Positions 1-10,800 of a stretch of DNA of 57,516 bases are shown here, one piece after another (position 1 is the stretch's first letter; each line of letters begins with the position of its first letter). A model generated the notes under the pieces. That model saw only the letters and a list, made by a program, of their open reading frames with translations. It ran no database searches and had not been told where the DNA came from. A program made the position numbers and the translations under genes. Origin of the DNA: Bacteroidetes bacterium HGW-Bacteroidetes-7 (lineage in GTDB: Bacteria; Bacteroidota; Bacteroidia; Bacteroidales; UBA932); the NCBI GenBank assembly GCA_002842465.1, contig PHDA01000017.1, positions 1-57,516 of the forward strand. The letters run 5' to 3'.

Positions 1-1
1 A

Positions 2-1765
2 TTTATAGCAGTCCTGCTTGGTCTTACAAGCTGTGAAAAATATCTGGATCGTAGTAATCTGGATTCCTTTGACGACGCTAACTTTTGGACTAGCGAAAAC
101 AATATGAGACTCTTTGCTCAAGGTAACTACACGGCCTATTTCACGGGCTACGGCAGCGGCTTTGCCTGGGGAAACTATTTTACCGGAGGTGCCTGGAGCG
201 ATGAGTATAGCTCAAGTGCCATCTGGACACAGAATACCGCAACATCGGGTAATGGATGGTCTTTTACATATGTAAGAAGACATAATCTGATGATAGACAG
301 AGTTGATAAAATGCCTGGAACAGAAGAGGCTAAAAACCACTGGAGAGGCATAGGCCGGTTTTTCAGAGCTATGGAATATTCTGACCTTGCAATAGCATTT
401 GGAGATGTACCATGGTTTGATAAAGAGGTTCTTCCATCCGAGGTTGAAATCAGCTTTAAGGAAAGGGATTCAATAGCATTTGTAGCAACCAAGATTATGG
501 AAGATTTCCAATATGCTGCTCAAAATGTACGAGTTAACGACGGCGCCTTTCAGGTAAACAGAGATGTTGTTTTAGCATTTATGTCAAGACACCTTCTTTA
601 TTTTGGTACATATCTCAAATACCACAATATTGACCAGGCTGTTTCCACAACCATGCTCGAGAAGGCAAAATGGGCAGCTGATCAGCTTATTACTTCAGGT
701 AAATACCTGGTAGCTGATGATTATCGTGCCTTATTTTCATCTGCAGACCTGTTGGGCAACAAAGAGGTAATTTTCTTCAGGCAATATGAGACAGCAAAAG
801 CTACACACGCCTTGCTATCATACAATAATAACGAGCCACAAACAGGTACTACATTAAAAATGGTAGAGACCTACCTCTCAGCAGACGGACTTCCAATCAA
901 GCAATCTCCTGTTTATAACTACGCTTCTGACAATGGTCTTAGATTCTACCCTGCGCAATATGCAAACAGAGACCCTCGTATGGCAGCAACACTTGTAGAT
1001 ACAGTGAGAATCCAAGGAGCACATAATGCATATTCAACCACAGGAATCGCCTCCTGGAAATTTCTGACATATGGAGCGAACTTAGCAGATCTTATTTATC
1101 AGGGATCAACAAATGTTACAGATGCACCGGTTATTCGTTTTGGTGAAGTGCTACTCAATTATGCAGAAGCATCGGCAGAACTTGGACAATTTACCCAGGC
1201 AGATGCAGACAAAAGCATTAACAAACTGAGAAACCGCTCAATCAAAAAGAATAATCAAGGTAGTTTTCTTCCAAAATTACCTCCTATGACAATTGTTGGT
1301 GATAAAGTATTTGCTAATGGTGTAGAGATTAACGACCCTGACAGAGACCCATCTGTATCACAGCTTATTTGGGAGATAAGAAGAGAGAGAGCTGTGGAGT
1401 TAATGTTTGAAGGTTTTAGAAAAAGAGACCTCAAGAGATGGAAAAAGTATCAGTACTTAAAAACCATTGAAACAAACGGCCCTACAACCTTAGGACGTGG
1501 TGCTTATATAGATTTAAGTGTTTTCAATGCCTCAACAAAAACAAGAATTCTTGCAGCGGTAAAAATCTTTTACCCAACGGTGGGCGATTTAAATAAAGGA
1601 TTCATTTATAATTTACATGATGCAAACATGAGAAGAGACTGGCAATCTGGCAACTCATATTATGAAAGGCAATATCTTAACGCTATTCCACTTGATCAGA
1701 TCAAATTATATAGTGACTTAGGTTTTGTCCTGGCCCAAAACCCCGGATGGGACACCGTTAACTAG
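2..1765 (+). CDS. SusD/RagB-family outer-membrane lipoprotein (5' end cut by window)
   Basis: The reading frame is open from the second base of the window and passes through a lipobox (L-T-S-C) followed by EKYLDR, so only the first few codons of the signal peptide are missing. The ATG at 104 is internal and is not the start. SusD-type proteins are surface lipoproteins that cap a SusC TonB-dependent transporter and hold the nutrient at the outer membrane. The alpha-helical N-terminal part (FWTSENN, then AMEYSDLA) and the C-terminal block with DPDRDPS, WEIRRERAVELMFEGFR, KRW and the final NPGW are typical of the family. It resembles the SusD at 5527 in many segments, so the two are paralogues. 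Its susC partner should lie just upstream of the window. Substrate unknown. Confidence 0.93.
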   Translation, partial: FIAVLLGLTSCEKYLDRSNLDSFDDANFWTSENNMRLFAQGNYTAYFTGYGSGFAWGNYFTGGAWSDEYSSSAIWTQNTATSGNGWSFTYVRRHNLMIDRVDKMPGTEEAKNHWRGIGRFFRAMEYSDLAIAFGDVPWFDKEVLPSEVEISFKERDSIAFVATKIMEDFQYAAQNVRVNDGAFQVNRDVVLAFMSRHLLYFGTYLKYHNIDQAVSTTMLEKAKWAADQLITSGKYLVADDYRALFSSADLLGNKEVIFFRQYETAKATHALLSYNNNEPQTGTTLKMVETYLSADGLPIKQSPVYNYASDNGLRFYPAQYANRDPRMAATLVDTVRIQGAHNAYSTTGIASWKFLTYGANLADLIYQGSTNVTDAPVIRFGEVLLNYAEASAELGQFTQADADKSINKLRNRSIKKNNQGSFLPKLPPMTIVGDKVFANGVEINDPDRDPSVSQLIWEIRRERAVELMFEGFRKRDLKRWKKYQYLKTIETNGPTTLGRGAYIDLSVFNASTKTRILAAVKIFYPTVGDLNKGFIYNLHDANMRRDWQSGNSYYERQYLNAIPLDQIKLYSDLGFVLAQNPGWDTVN

Positions 1766-1788
1766 AGCAGTTTAAATATAAAAGTAAG

Positions 1789-1821
1789 AGAGCATGCATC
1801 GCTGATGCGTGCTCTTTTTTT
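1789..1821 (+). terminator. Intrinsic terminator after first susD
   Basis: A 12-bp stem (AGAGCATGCATC at 1789-1800 and GATGCGTGCTCT at 1804-1815, one G-T pair) with a 3-base loop runs directly into a T tract. It lies 24 bases after the susD stop codon and closes that transcription unit. Confidence 0.85.
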
Positions 1822-2104
1822 ATTTGGAAAAAATCCTTGTCGAATGTTTTGATTTATTATTAATTAGGCAGTTTTTCTAAAACAGTAATTCGTATTGCCC
1901 TGTTAACTAGGAGCTAAAATTTATACATTTCTGTTTGAGATGTCAAATTTTAATTTATATTTACACTGAGTTTAGAGTTACTATAACTAGCATATTTTAA
2001 ATGTTTTTGAAGCCCCTTGGATAAATTTGTTTAGCGCGCATAAGGTAAATTTTAATATATAAAAGCACCTTTTAGTAAAAATCGTTAACCTAAATTTAAA
2101 ATCT
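1822..2104 (+). promoter_or_regulatory. Intergenic promoter/leader region of the second susC
   Basis: AT-rich stretch with no convincing gene. A weak Bacteroidota-type promoter candidate is TTTG at 1934-1937, 18 bases, then TATATTTA at 1956-1963 (consensus TAnnTTTG, last base mismatched). This would give a leader of about 135 bases. The leader ends with the 15-base string AATCGTTAACCTAAA (2080-2094), found again before the susC at 7883. No ribosome-binding site is visible. Confidence 0.4.
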
Positions 2105-5100
2105 ATGTATGTTTCAAAAAAACCGGCTTGTCGGTGCGTTCGTTTCGCACTGTCGGCAATTGCTGTTATCATGTTATGCGGAACATTAGCAGCTCAGAAC
2201 ATAAGGATTACCGGAAAAGTAACAGACAGAGCTAATCTACCCCTTATTGGTGTATCTGTTATGGTTGACGGCACAAGAACCGGAGTCGCAACTGACTTGC
2301 AAGGCTCTTATGCCATCAATGCACCCGGTAACGCTACTTTGGTATTTTCTGCCATTGGTATGGAGGCTCAGAGAATACCGGTTAATAACCGAAGCTTAAT
2401 CAACATAATCATGATCGAAGATGCAGTACTCCTCGATGAGCTTGTTGTTGTAGGCTACGGTACTCAAACCAGAGCTAATCTGACAGGTGCTGTTGCAACC
2501 GTAGATACGAAGCTTCTGGAAGCACGTCCGATTGCAGACGTCGGCAGAGGCCTTCAGGGTTCTACACCAGGTCTTAACATACAGATCCCGAGTGGAGAAA
2601 TTGGGTCAGACCCAATTATCAGAATACGGGGTCAGTTTGGATCCATGCAAGGGGGCTCTTCTCCTCTTATCTTAATGGATAACGTTGAGATTCCATCGAT
2701 TCAGATGCTCAATCCAGACGATATTGAGTCGATATCAATTCTTAAGGATGCTGCCTCAGCATCAATCTATGGTGCAAAAGCTGCCTTTGGTGTTGTGCTT
2801 ATTACAACAAAAAAAGGAGCAAGAACAGAGAGCGTTAATGTTAGCTATTCTGGCAATATATCATTCCAGAACATCTCCAAAAAGATGGAGATGGGTCAGT
2901 TGGATGCACTGGAGTACACTCTTCATGCAATGGAGAGAGTAAACGCAACTGTTTCCGGAGCATTCTGGATGGTGACCAGAGAGGGGTATGAAAGAGCCAA
3001 ACTTTGGCAGCAGAATTGGTCACAAAAAGTTCATCCGGATGACCCTTGGGTTTATGGCCGTGACTGGTATGTGGATGCCAATAACTACAAAATTGGTTTG
3101 AGAACTTACGACCCTTACCACTATATGATTAAAGAGTGGACACCTACACAGACTCACAATCTTTCTGTTAACGGCAAAAGTGGAAAGACCGATTATAACA
3201 TTGGCGTTGGTTATCTGGAACAGACAGGTATAATAAAACCATCCAAGATTGACGACTTCAAGCGTTATAACGGCTCAATAAGAGTAGGAACTGATGTGAA
3301 TAAATGGATGAGGGTTTACGCAGGAGCAATGTATTCAAAGAGGGCAAAAAGGTATGCCTATGCAACCAGTTCCACAACTGCCGACCCATGGCTTTACATC
3401 TACCGCTGGGGCCCACAATATCCTATGACAACCGAGGACGGGTACCCGTTAAGGAGCCCAAAATATGAGATGGAGTTTGCAAATACTGCATCTATGGAAA
3501 CCAACTATACAAGCTTAAACGGAGGTATTACACTAAGCCCGGTAAAAGATCTAAAAATTACACTGGATTACACACACGCAAATCAGGAGTATATAAACCA
3601 TACACCTGGTACCAGCTTTACCGCCGGAGATACCTGGGCTGCTGCTTTGCCAAAATTTGACAGTAACGGAAGCCGGATATATGTCAATGATGCAGGAGTG
3701 GCTGTTCCTTCCACAACTCCGGGTGCTATGGCAGCATTCAGGTTAAATAACTGGAACTATACATCTCCCGGCTCTAATCCGGATCATATTTACCGTCTGT
3801 CCCAGAATAACCAGTGGAATACAATAAACCTCAAAAGTGCTTACGATGTCAATATTGATAATAATCACATGATGAGCTTTTTGGTTGGTATTAACAAGGT
3901 TGATTATCAATGGGCAAGTAACTGGTCTCAGACTACACAGCTGATTGACATCACCAATCCGCAGTTCAATCTTGCCACAGGGACACAAACCACTGGTGGT
4001 AGTGCAAACTGGGAGTCACAGCTTGGTTTTTTTGGTCGTGTTAACTACAACTACAAAGATCGGTACCTTGTGGAGGCAAACCTAAGGTATGACGGAACAT
4101 CAAAATTCCCCGAAGATCTTAAATGGCGCTGGTTCCCTTCTTTCTCTGCCGGTTGGCGGATAAATGAAGAGAGCTGGATGGAATGGTCGAAGCCGGTGGT
4201 TAGTGCACTAAAAGTGCGAGCTTCGTGGGGAACAATTGGCGACCAATCAGTTTCTAACTCACTCTATATACCAACAATGGGAGGATCACAAAGTTCGTAT
4301 ATAATAGGCACTTCAAGACTCTATCAATTTGGCACACCTGCATCTGTTTCGACAGACATTACATGGCAGGATATCACTACTTTCAACCTGGGTCTTGACG
4401 GAAGGTTTTTCAAAAGTACCTTAGGCCTAACAGTTGAATGGTTCAGAAGAGATACAGAGAATATGCTTGTTCCTCTGGAGGGGATGCCAACTACATACGG
4501 GACAGGTGCACCCCAGGGTAACTTTGGTTCGTTAAGGACAAACGGTGTGGAAGTTCAATTAGATTATAACAAACGCTTCAAGAACGGCCTTGGTATAAAC
4601 ATCGTTGCAACCTATGCGGATGCAATCACCACAATTACCAAATATGGATCAACTCAAAGTATCGACTCCTGGTATGTTGGTAAAAAGTATGGAGAGATAT
4701 GGGGCTACCAGACCGATAGATTGTATCAGTGGTCTGATTTTGAAACAGATGCATCAGGTAATCTGATTCTTATTACTTCTTCTGACGGATTTCAGGTAAA
4801 TAAACTTAAGGATCCAAACGCTGCCACACAGGGTCGTTTACAATCGGGTAACTTCAGGTTTGGCCCGGGTGATGTTAAGTTTAAGGATCTTAACGGTGAC
4901 GGCGTGATAACTCCGGGTAACAGACTTTTGGTGAATCCCGATGGTAACCCCGATTATGGTGACCTTGAGGTTATCGGAAACTCAACTCCTCGTCATGAGT
5001 ACAGCTTACGCGCTGGAGCAGATTACAAAGGGTTCGACTTCTCTGTTTTCATTCAGGGTATAGGTAAGCGCGAGATTTGGGGTGATGGATTCCAGGCAAT

Positions 5101-5521
5101 TGCCGGTTATAACTCATCCAACGGTGCAATGCCTCAGGCAATGGCAGGAAACTTCTGGAGAGAAGACAGGACGGATGCTTACTACCCAAGACCATACAAT
5201 CAGAATGGTAGCAGCACTACCCTCAATATGCAGGTTCAGTCGAAATATCTTCTTAACATGGCCTATATGAGGATTAAGAATATTACGTTTGGATACTCTA
5301 TCCCACCTAAACTTCTTAAAAAAGTTGATATTAAGCGTCTGAGGGTATATGCCGCTCTTGAAAACTTCTTTACACTTGATCACCTGGGTACTCTTCCAAT
5401 CGATGCCGAAGAGATAAGTGGATACTCTATGTGGAACACATCTAACTACAACGCGGGGCGTACAGGAACAGGAGTTCCTACCTTCAAGAGTGCGTCTGTT
5501 GGTTTACAGATTAACTTCTAA
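2105..5521 (+). CDS. SusC/RagA-family TonB-linked outer-membrane transporter
   Basis: TonB-dependent outer-membrane channel of 1138 residues that pairs with the SusD encoded 5 bases downstream. Order of parts: signal peptide (about 1-30, ending LAAQ), CarboxypepD_reg-like domain (about 33-105, GKVTDRANLPLIGVSV), a DELVVVGYG segment near 111-119 that marks the start of the plug (GRGLQGSTPGLNIQ, then DIESISILKDAASASIYGAKAAFGVVLITTKKG), and a long C-terminal barrel ending in QINF. The SusC-typical calcium-like loop DLNGDGVI is present. There is no STN domain, so signalling to a FecR protein is not expected. The family imports glycans or oligopeptides. No polysaccharide-degrading enzyme lies next to it, so the substrate cannot be inferred. 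Confidence 0.95.
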   Translation: MYVSKKPACRCVRFALSAIAVIMLCGTLAAQNIRITGKVTDRANLPLIGVSVMVDGTRTGVATDLQGSYAINAPGNATLVFSAIGMEAQRIPVNNRSLINIIMIEDAVLLDELVVVGYGTQTRANLTGAVATVDTKLLEARPIADVGRGLQGSTPGLNIQIPSGEIGSDPIIRIRGQFGSMQGGSSPLILMDNVEIPSIQMLNPDDIESISILKDAASASIYGAKAAFGVVLITTKKGARTESVNVSYSGNISFQNISKKMEMGQLDALEYTLHAMERVNATVSGAFWMVTREGYERAKLWQQNWSQKVHPDDPWVYGRDWYVDANNYKIGLRTYDPYHYMIKEWTPTQTHNLSVNGKSGKTDYNIGVGYLEQTGIIKPSKIDDFKRYNGSIRVGTDVNKWMRVYAGAMYSKRAKRYAYATSSTTADPWLYIYRWGPQYPMTTEDGYPLRSPKYEMEFANTASMETNYTSLNGGITLSPVKDLKITLDYTHANQEYINHTPGTSFTAGDTWAAALPKFDSNGSRIYVNDAGVAVPSTTPGAMAAFRLNNWNYTSPGSNPDHIYRLSQNNQWNTINLKSAYDVNIDNNHMMSFLVGINKVDYQWASNWSQTTQLIDITNPQFNLATGTQTTGGSANWESQLGFFGRVNYNYKDRYLVEANLRYDGTSKFPEDLKWRWFPSFSAGWRINEESWMEWSKPVVSALKVRASWGTIGDQSVSNSLYIPTMGGSQSSYIIGTSRLYQFGTPASVSTDITWQDITTFNLGLDGRFFKSTLGLTVEWFRRDTENMLVPLEGMPTTYGTGAPQGNFGSLRTNGVEVQLDYNKRFKNGLGINIVATYADAITTITKYGSTQSIDSWYVGKKYGEIWGYQTDRLYQWSDFETDASGNLILITSSDGFQVNKLKDPNAATQGRLQSGNFRFGPGDVKFKDLNGDGVITPGNRLLVNPDGNPDYGDLEVIGNSTPRHEYSLRAGADYKGFDFSVFIQGIGKREIWGDGFQAIAGYNSSNGAMPQAMAGNFWREDRTDAYYPRPYNQNGSSTTLNMQVQSKYLLNMAYMRIKNITFGYSIPPKLLKKVDIKRLRVYAALENFFTLDHLGTLPIDAEEISGYSMWNTSNYNAGRTGTGVPTFKSASVGLQINF

Positions 5522-5526
5522 ATTGA

Positions 5527-7362
5527 ATGATTATGAAAAGGATTAAAATTATACTATTAGCTGTAGTCACAATCGTTCTTGCAGGTTGTAGCGATTTTCT
5601 GGATAGACCTTCGTTAACAACCATGAATGACGGAAACTTTTGGACCAATGAAAACAACGTGAAGTTGTTTGCAAACGGCTTTTACAATAACTATTTCACC
5701 GGGTACAGTTCTGCCTGGGGAGTGGATTACACACCGTTAAGAGGTTATAACTTCTCGGATGACTTTACCTCTACAGGTAAACAGGCTGGGTTTGAGACAC
5801 AGGCTCCGGCATCCAGAGCCTCTGTAAGTGAGGCGGCGGGCTGGTTATCAACCTATGCTGGACCCACCTGGTGCTTTGCCTGGGTGAGGAAGTCAAATCT
5901 GTACCTTGAAAGAATTGACGCTATGAAGGACAAATATCTCACAGCAGAGGCATATCAGCACTGGAGTGCCGTAGCACGATTCTTCAGAGGTTATGAATAC
6001 AGCCGTCTAGTAAGTGTATTTGGAGATATTCAGTATTACGACAAGGTTGTTGGGGATGGGGAATTGGATATACTCTACAAAGACAGAGACAGCCGGGAGT
6101 TTGTAATGGACAAGGTTTATGATGACTTTGTTTATGTTCTTGCAAACATGAGACTTGTTGATGGAAGTGATCAGTATCTTAACAGGTACATTGCCGCCGG
6201 CTTCATTTCAAGATTTATGCTGTTTGAAGGAACATGGCAGAAGTATCATGAGAACAACAACACTCTTGCTACAAAATATTTGCAGTTGGCAGTAACCGCT
6301 GCAAATATTGTAATGCAATCAAACCGTTACACCTTTACCAGTGACTTCCGCTCCCTGTTTGGATCACAAAATTTGGCGGGGAACAAAGAGGTGCTGATGT
6401 TCAGACGCTATGATGATGCCCTGGCTATTCGCCACCACATTGCCTCGTACTCAAATTCTACAGAGAGTCAACCACAATCTGCAAACCTTTGGTTGATTAA
6501 ATCTTTTATCTGTAGTGACGGTAAGGTATATCAGCAATCTGCCGTCCAAAATGCAGCTGTGCTTGATATTCCAAATCTCATCAAGACCAGAGACTCTCGT
6601 TTTGAAGCAACATTTGTAGACAAACCTTTACAGGAGGCAGCTACATTGCTTTACGCCACTAAGTTTATTGACCGTGTTGGTCCTACTTACAAAGGAGGGG
6701 CTTATCCTGCTATGTATGGTTCAAACACTAATACAAACGATGCTCCTGTGATGCGTCTTGCAGAGGTAGTACTAAACTGGATTGAGGCAAAGGCCGAGCT
6801 TGCAACAATAGGAGGAGCTGCTGTAACACAAACGGACATTAATTCATCAATCAACGCAATCCGTAACCGTCCTCTTGATGCAACTGCGATTGGCAAGGGT
6901 ATAGTAAAAACAGCATCTTTACAGTTGTCAAGCTTACCAAACGACCCTGACCGTGATCCCGATGTGCCTGCTCTTATCTGGGAGATACGCCGTGAACGCC
7001 GGATGGAATTTGTATTCGAACATACAAGGTTGATGGATATCAAACGCTGGAAGAAAATTAACTATATGAATGCAGCTGTTAATCCCGACTTGCTTGTTGG
7101 GCCATGGGTTAACTTCCCGGTAGAATTTCCTCAATGGTTGGTTGCGTCAAAAGTGAACATTCTTAAAGTAAGAAAAGCTGACGGTACTGTTGTAACATAT
7201 AATGGTACAAATGCTGCTCAGATGGTGGGTTACTATATGCCCGTGACCGTGTCAAACAGGGATCCGTTTACAGACAGGGTTTATCTGGCTCCGGTAGGCA
7301 ACCAGCAGATCAGCCAGTATATTGACAAAGGATATACACTTACTCAGACCCCTGGCTGGTAA
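5527..7362 (+). CDS. SusD/RagB-family outer-membrane lipoprotein
   Basis: Nutrient-binding surface lipoprotein of 611 residues that works with the SusC immediately upstream (gap of 5 bases, surely cotranscribed). The signal peptide ends in a lipobox LAGC with Cys21, followed by SDFLDRP. Family landmarks are FWTNENN near the N terminus, VARFFRGYEYSRL, NDAPVMRLAEVVLNWIEAKAEL, DPDRDPDV, WEIRRERRMEFVFE, KRWKK and a C-terminal QTPGW. A start at the second ATG (5533) is equally possible and would only shorten the signal peptide by two residues. It is similar along its length to the truncated SusD at the window start, pointing to duplication of a SusCD pair. Confidence 0.95.
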   Translation: MIMKRIKIILLAVVTIVLAGCSDFLDRPSLTTMNDGNFWTNENNVKLFANGFYNNYFTGYSSAWGVDYTPLRGYNFSDDFTSTGKQAGFETQAPASRASVSEAAGWLSTYAGPTWCFAWVRKSNLYLERIDAMKDKYLTAEAYQHWSAVARFFRGYEYSRLVSVFGDIQYYDKVVGDGELDILYKDRDSREFVMDKVYDDFVYVLANMRLVDGSDQYLNRYIAAGFISRFMLFEGTWQKYHENNNTLATKYLQLAVTAANIVMQSNRYTFTSDFRSLFGSQNLAGNKEVLMFRRYDDALAIRHHIASYSNSTESQPQSANLWLIKSFICSDGKVYQQSAVQNAAVLDIPNLIKTRDSRFEATFVDKPLQEAATLLYATKFIDRVGPTYKGGAYPAMYGSNTNTNDAPVMRLAEVVLNWIEAKAELATIGGAAVTQTDINSSINAIRNRPLDATAIGKGIVKTASLQLSSLPNDPDRDPDVPALIWEIRRERRMEFVFEHTRLMDIKRWKKINYMNAAVNPDLLVGPWVNFPVEFPQWLVASKVNILKVRKADGTVVTYNGTNAAQMVGYYMPVTVSNRDPFTDRVYLAPVGNQQISQYIDKGYTLTQTPGW

Positions 7363-7434
7363 TTCTTCCAATGACGAATGTTTCTCTTTTGCTGAATTCA
7401 AAGAGAGTGTAATTATTTAAGCTATTGCATTACC

Positions 7435-7471
7435 ATGGCTGCATCCCATAAACGGTGCAGCCATTTTTTTT
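7435..7471 (+). terminator. Intrinsic terminator after second susCD pair
   Basis: Perfect 9-bp stem ATGGCTGCA (7435-7443) / TGCAGCCAT (7456-7464) followed by a run of eight T (7464-7471). It lies about 70 bases past the susD stop. Confidence 0.88.
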
Positions 7472-7882
7472 GCATGGAGAAAATGTAACCATTAATTATG
7501 CAGATTTAAGGTTGATAAGTTGATATAAAGCTACTTAAAAACAAAGCGCCAGATTACGAATTGGAATGAAAATGTTTGTAATTATAAGTACTGCAGCTAT
7601 CCGCTCAATCGTTTGCTTAATCATTTAAAACAAATGGCGTTTTATAGTGTAAATATGATAGCAAATAATGATAAAGAATGAAATTTATGTATGTAAATTA
7701 AAAAAAATATTTTAATTTTACATCTCATAAAACTGAGCTATAGCTTGAGATTATCTAAGTGTTTGTGTGAAAAAGCTCGGCATCTCCTTAAAATTATAAC
7801 ATTAAATTTAATAAAAGTTTTAAATTGTAATAAATCAAACCAATTTTTATAAAATTCAATCGTTAACCTAAAAATTTAATTT
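7472..7882 (+). promoter_or_regulatory. Long AT-rich leader of the third susC
   Basis: About 410 bases without a supportable gene. A TAATTTTA box near 7713-7720 is one base off the TAnnTTTG -7 consensus, but I see no good -33 TTTG for it. The region ends with AATCGTTAACCTAAA (7858-7872), the same 15 bases in the same position (about ten bases before ATGTATGTTTCAAA) as in front of the susC at 2105. This suggests a conserved translation or control element of this susC subgroup. Confidence 0.35.
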
Positions 7883-10800
7883 ATGTATGTTTCAAACAAA
7901 CTAGCCGAAAAGTGTATGCGCTTTGCACTTTCGGTATTGGCCATGGTTCTGTTATCCGGAACTCTTTTGGCTCAGAACATCAGGGTTTCCGGAAAAGTTA
8001 CCGACAAAGCCAATCTCCCTTCTATAGGAGTATCGGTTATGCTAGAAGGTACCAGAACCGGAGTTGCAACCGAGCTTGATGGTACTTATACCATCAGCGT
8101 TCCCGGTGATGCAACCCTTGTTTTCTCAGCTATTGGAATGCAAACTCAAAGAATTCCGGTAAACAACAGAGCTACAATTAATGTTGTGATGGAGGAGGAT
8201 GCCCTTCTTTTGGATGATGTAGTAGTAACTGCGTTGGGTATCAGAAAAGAGAGAAAAGCACTTGGATATGCTGTTCAGGATATCAAAAGCGATGAAATTC
8301 TCAAAAATAAAACTTCAAACGTTCTTAACTCATTATCGGGTAAAATCGCAGGTGTAAATGTTACTCAGACCAGTGGATCTGCGGGTGCAGGAGCTCAGAT
8401 TATTATTCGTGGTGGTACCTCTCTTGAAAGAGATAACCAGCCATTGTTTGTAGTTGACGGAATTATCTATGACAACTCTACTCCAATTGGAGGAAACAGC
8501 GGTTTTGACGGTGCAACAAGAGGTGGCACTACTAACAGTAACCGTATCATGGACATTAACCCGGAGGATATTGAGAACATGTCAGTTCTTAAAGGTCCTG
8601 CTGCAACTGCACTTTATGGCTCAAGAGCTGCAACCGGGGTTATTGTAATTACTACCAAAAAAGGACAAGAGGGTTCAATGAAGGTGAATTTCAGCTCAAA
8701 ACTATCTACAAGCTGGGTTACTAATCTTCCTGAACAACAAAATCTTTACAAAAGAGGTATGTACAATCAGGCAGGAATCTTCACAGACTTTACTACTCAG
8801 TCATGGGGTGATAAATTTGCAGCAGGAGATCAAATGTATGATAACATTGCAGATTTCTTCAGAAATGGAACCGTTTATGACAACAGCGTGAATATCTCAG
8901 GTGGCTCAAAGAATGGCTCTTTCTTCTTGTCTGCCTCAAATTATGATCAGGAAGGTATTATTCCTGAAACCGGATTCAACAAATCTACTTTCCGTTTTAA
9001 TGGTGAACAAAAGTTTGGTAAACTAAGCGTAGGCGCAAACGTTGCTTATTCTCAGGCAACAACTGACAAGACTCTCACCAGTTCAGGCCTTTGGGGCGGT
9101 GGTGGTAATGGAGCCATGACTGCTGTTTACGGATGGTCAAGAAGTGATGATATGAAAAAGTATCTGAACCCTGATGGAACAAAATATCGTATGTTCGAAG
9201 GACTTCAGCCGCTTGCTGACGATGTTGAAAACCCATACTGGATTGTAAACAAGAATAAAATGTATGACATCACAAAACGTTTGACAGGTTCGATCAATGC
9301 AAACCTGAAAGTGACTGATTGGTTTGATGTTGTTTACAGAGCAGGTATTGATACATATAACAAATTTGACTATACATTTATTGCTCCCAACAGTGCAGTA
9401 AGAGAGACTTACCAGAAGGGTAGATTGAGCAATTCAACAATTGATTATCAATATCTCTCTTCTAATCTAATGCTTACATTCAATAAGAAGATTGCTGATT
9501 TTGACCTTAATCTTCTTCTTGGTCAGTCAATTGAGGAGACCACTATGAAGAATGACGGTATGCACGGTTATAACTTCATAACTCCAGGATTCTACAGCTT
9601 CGGTAACATTAACAACGCTGACAAATTCATGCAGAGCACATTGTCTGAAAAGAGACTAATGGGTGTATTCGGTGAATTCAGAGCTGCTTACAAAAGCATA
9701 GCTTACCTTACTGTAACAGGCAGAAATGACTGGACATCTACACTTCCTGTAGATAACCGTTCATATTTCTATCCATCTGTAGGTGGTAGCTTGGTATTTT
9801 CGGAACTGCTTCCAAAAAACAATATCCTATCTTTTGGTAAGATAAGAGGTTCTTGGGCACGCGTTGGTAAGGATACTGACCCATATGCAACCAGTACAAC
9901 CCTTTGGGCTCCTAGAATGTTCCTGGCCGGAACAGGTGTAGGTAACAGCTGGACACGTGGTAACCCTTATTTGATGCCTGAAATTACCGAGTCAATAGAG
10001 GCAGGTCTTGAAGCAAGATTCCTAAACGGAAGATTTGGCTTTGACCTTACATACTATCAGACAGAAAGTAAGAACCAAATTACAACTCCACGTCTTGGAC
10101 AATCAACAGGTTATATCCTTCTTTCTGTAAATGTCGGAAGCGTAATGAATAAAGGTCTGGAGCTCTCTTTAAACGCAATTCCGGTTCAGACAAGAGACTT
10201 TACATGGGACGTAACTGTTAACCTTTCAGGTAACAGAGGTACAGTTTCTAACCTTCTTACTGGACAGGATGTGCTTTATGTAACAGATGTACAATATGGT
10301 AATGCAAAGGCAGCATCGTTCAACAATGGTAAATTCTTTGGTATTTCAGGTTCAACCTGGAGAAGAGATGATGATGGTAATGTAATCCTAGACTGGAATA
10401 CAGGTATGCCACTTAGCGATAACCTAACTACAAAATATGTAGGAAACAGGGAGCCATCTTTCACAGGCGGTATCAACAACAGTTTTACATATAAAAATTT
10501 CAACCTTTCATTTTTACTTGATGTAAGAGTAGGTGGCGATATCTTTAACGGTACAGACTATTACATGACTATGATGGGTATGAGCCAAAGATCGATGGAC
10601 AGAGAATCTCTTACTTTAAACGGAGTTTCACTTAACCCTACATCTAAGGAATTGGAGCCAAAAACTGTTACTTACCAGGCGAATCAGAGTTACACAATCA
10701 GTGGTGTTCAGCAGTATGGTGCAGACCTTATCAGAAGATACTGGGCAACACACTTCCCGCTTGAAACAGCAAACTACATAACCAAGACAAACTGGTTACG

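Noticed and set aside
104-1765. ATG at 104 as the start of the first susD gene
   Set aside because: The same frame is open from base 2 and encodes a lipobox and the conserved N-terminal SusD segment, so the gene begins before the window.
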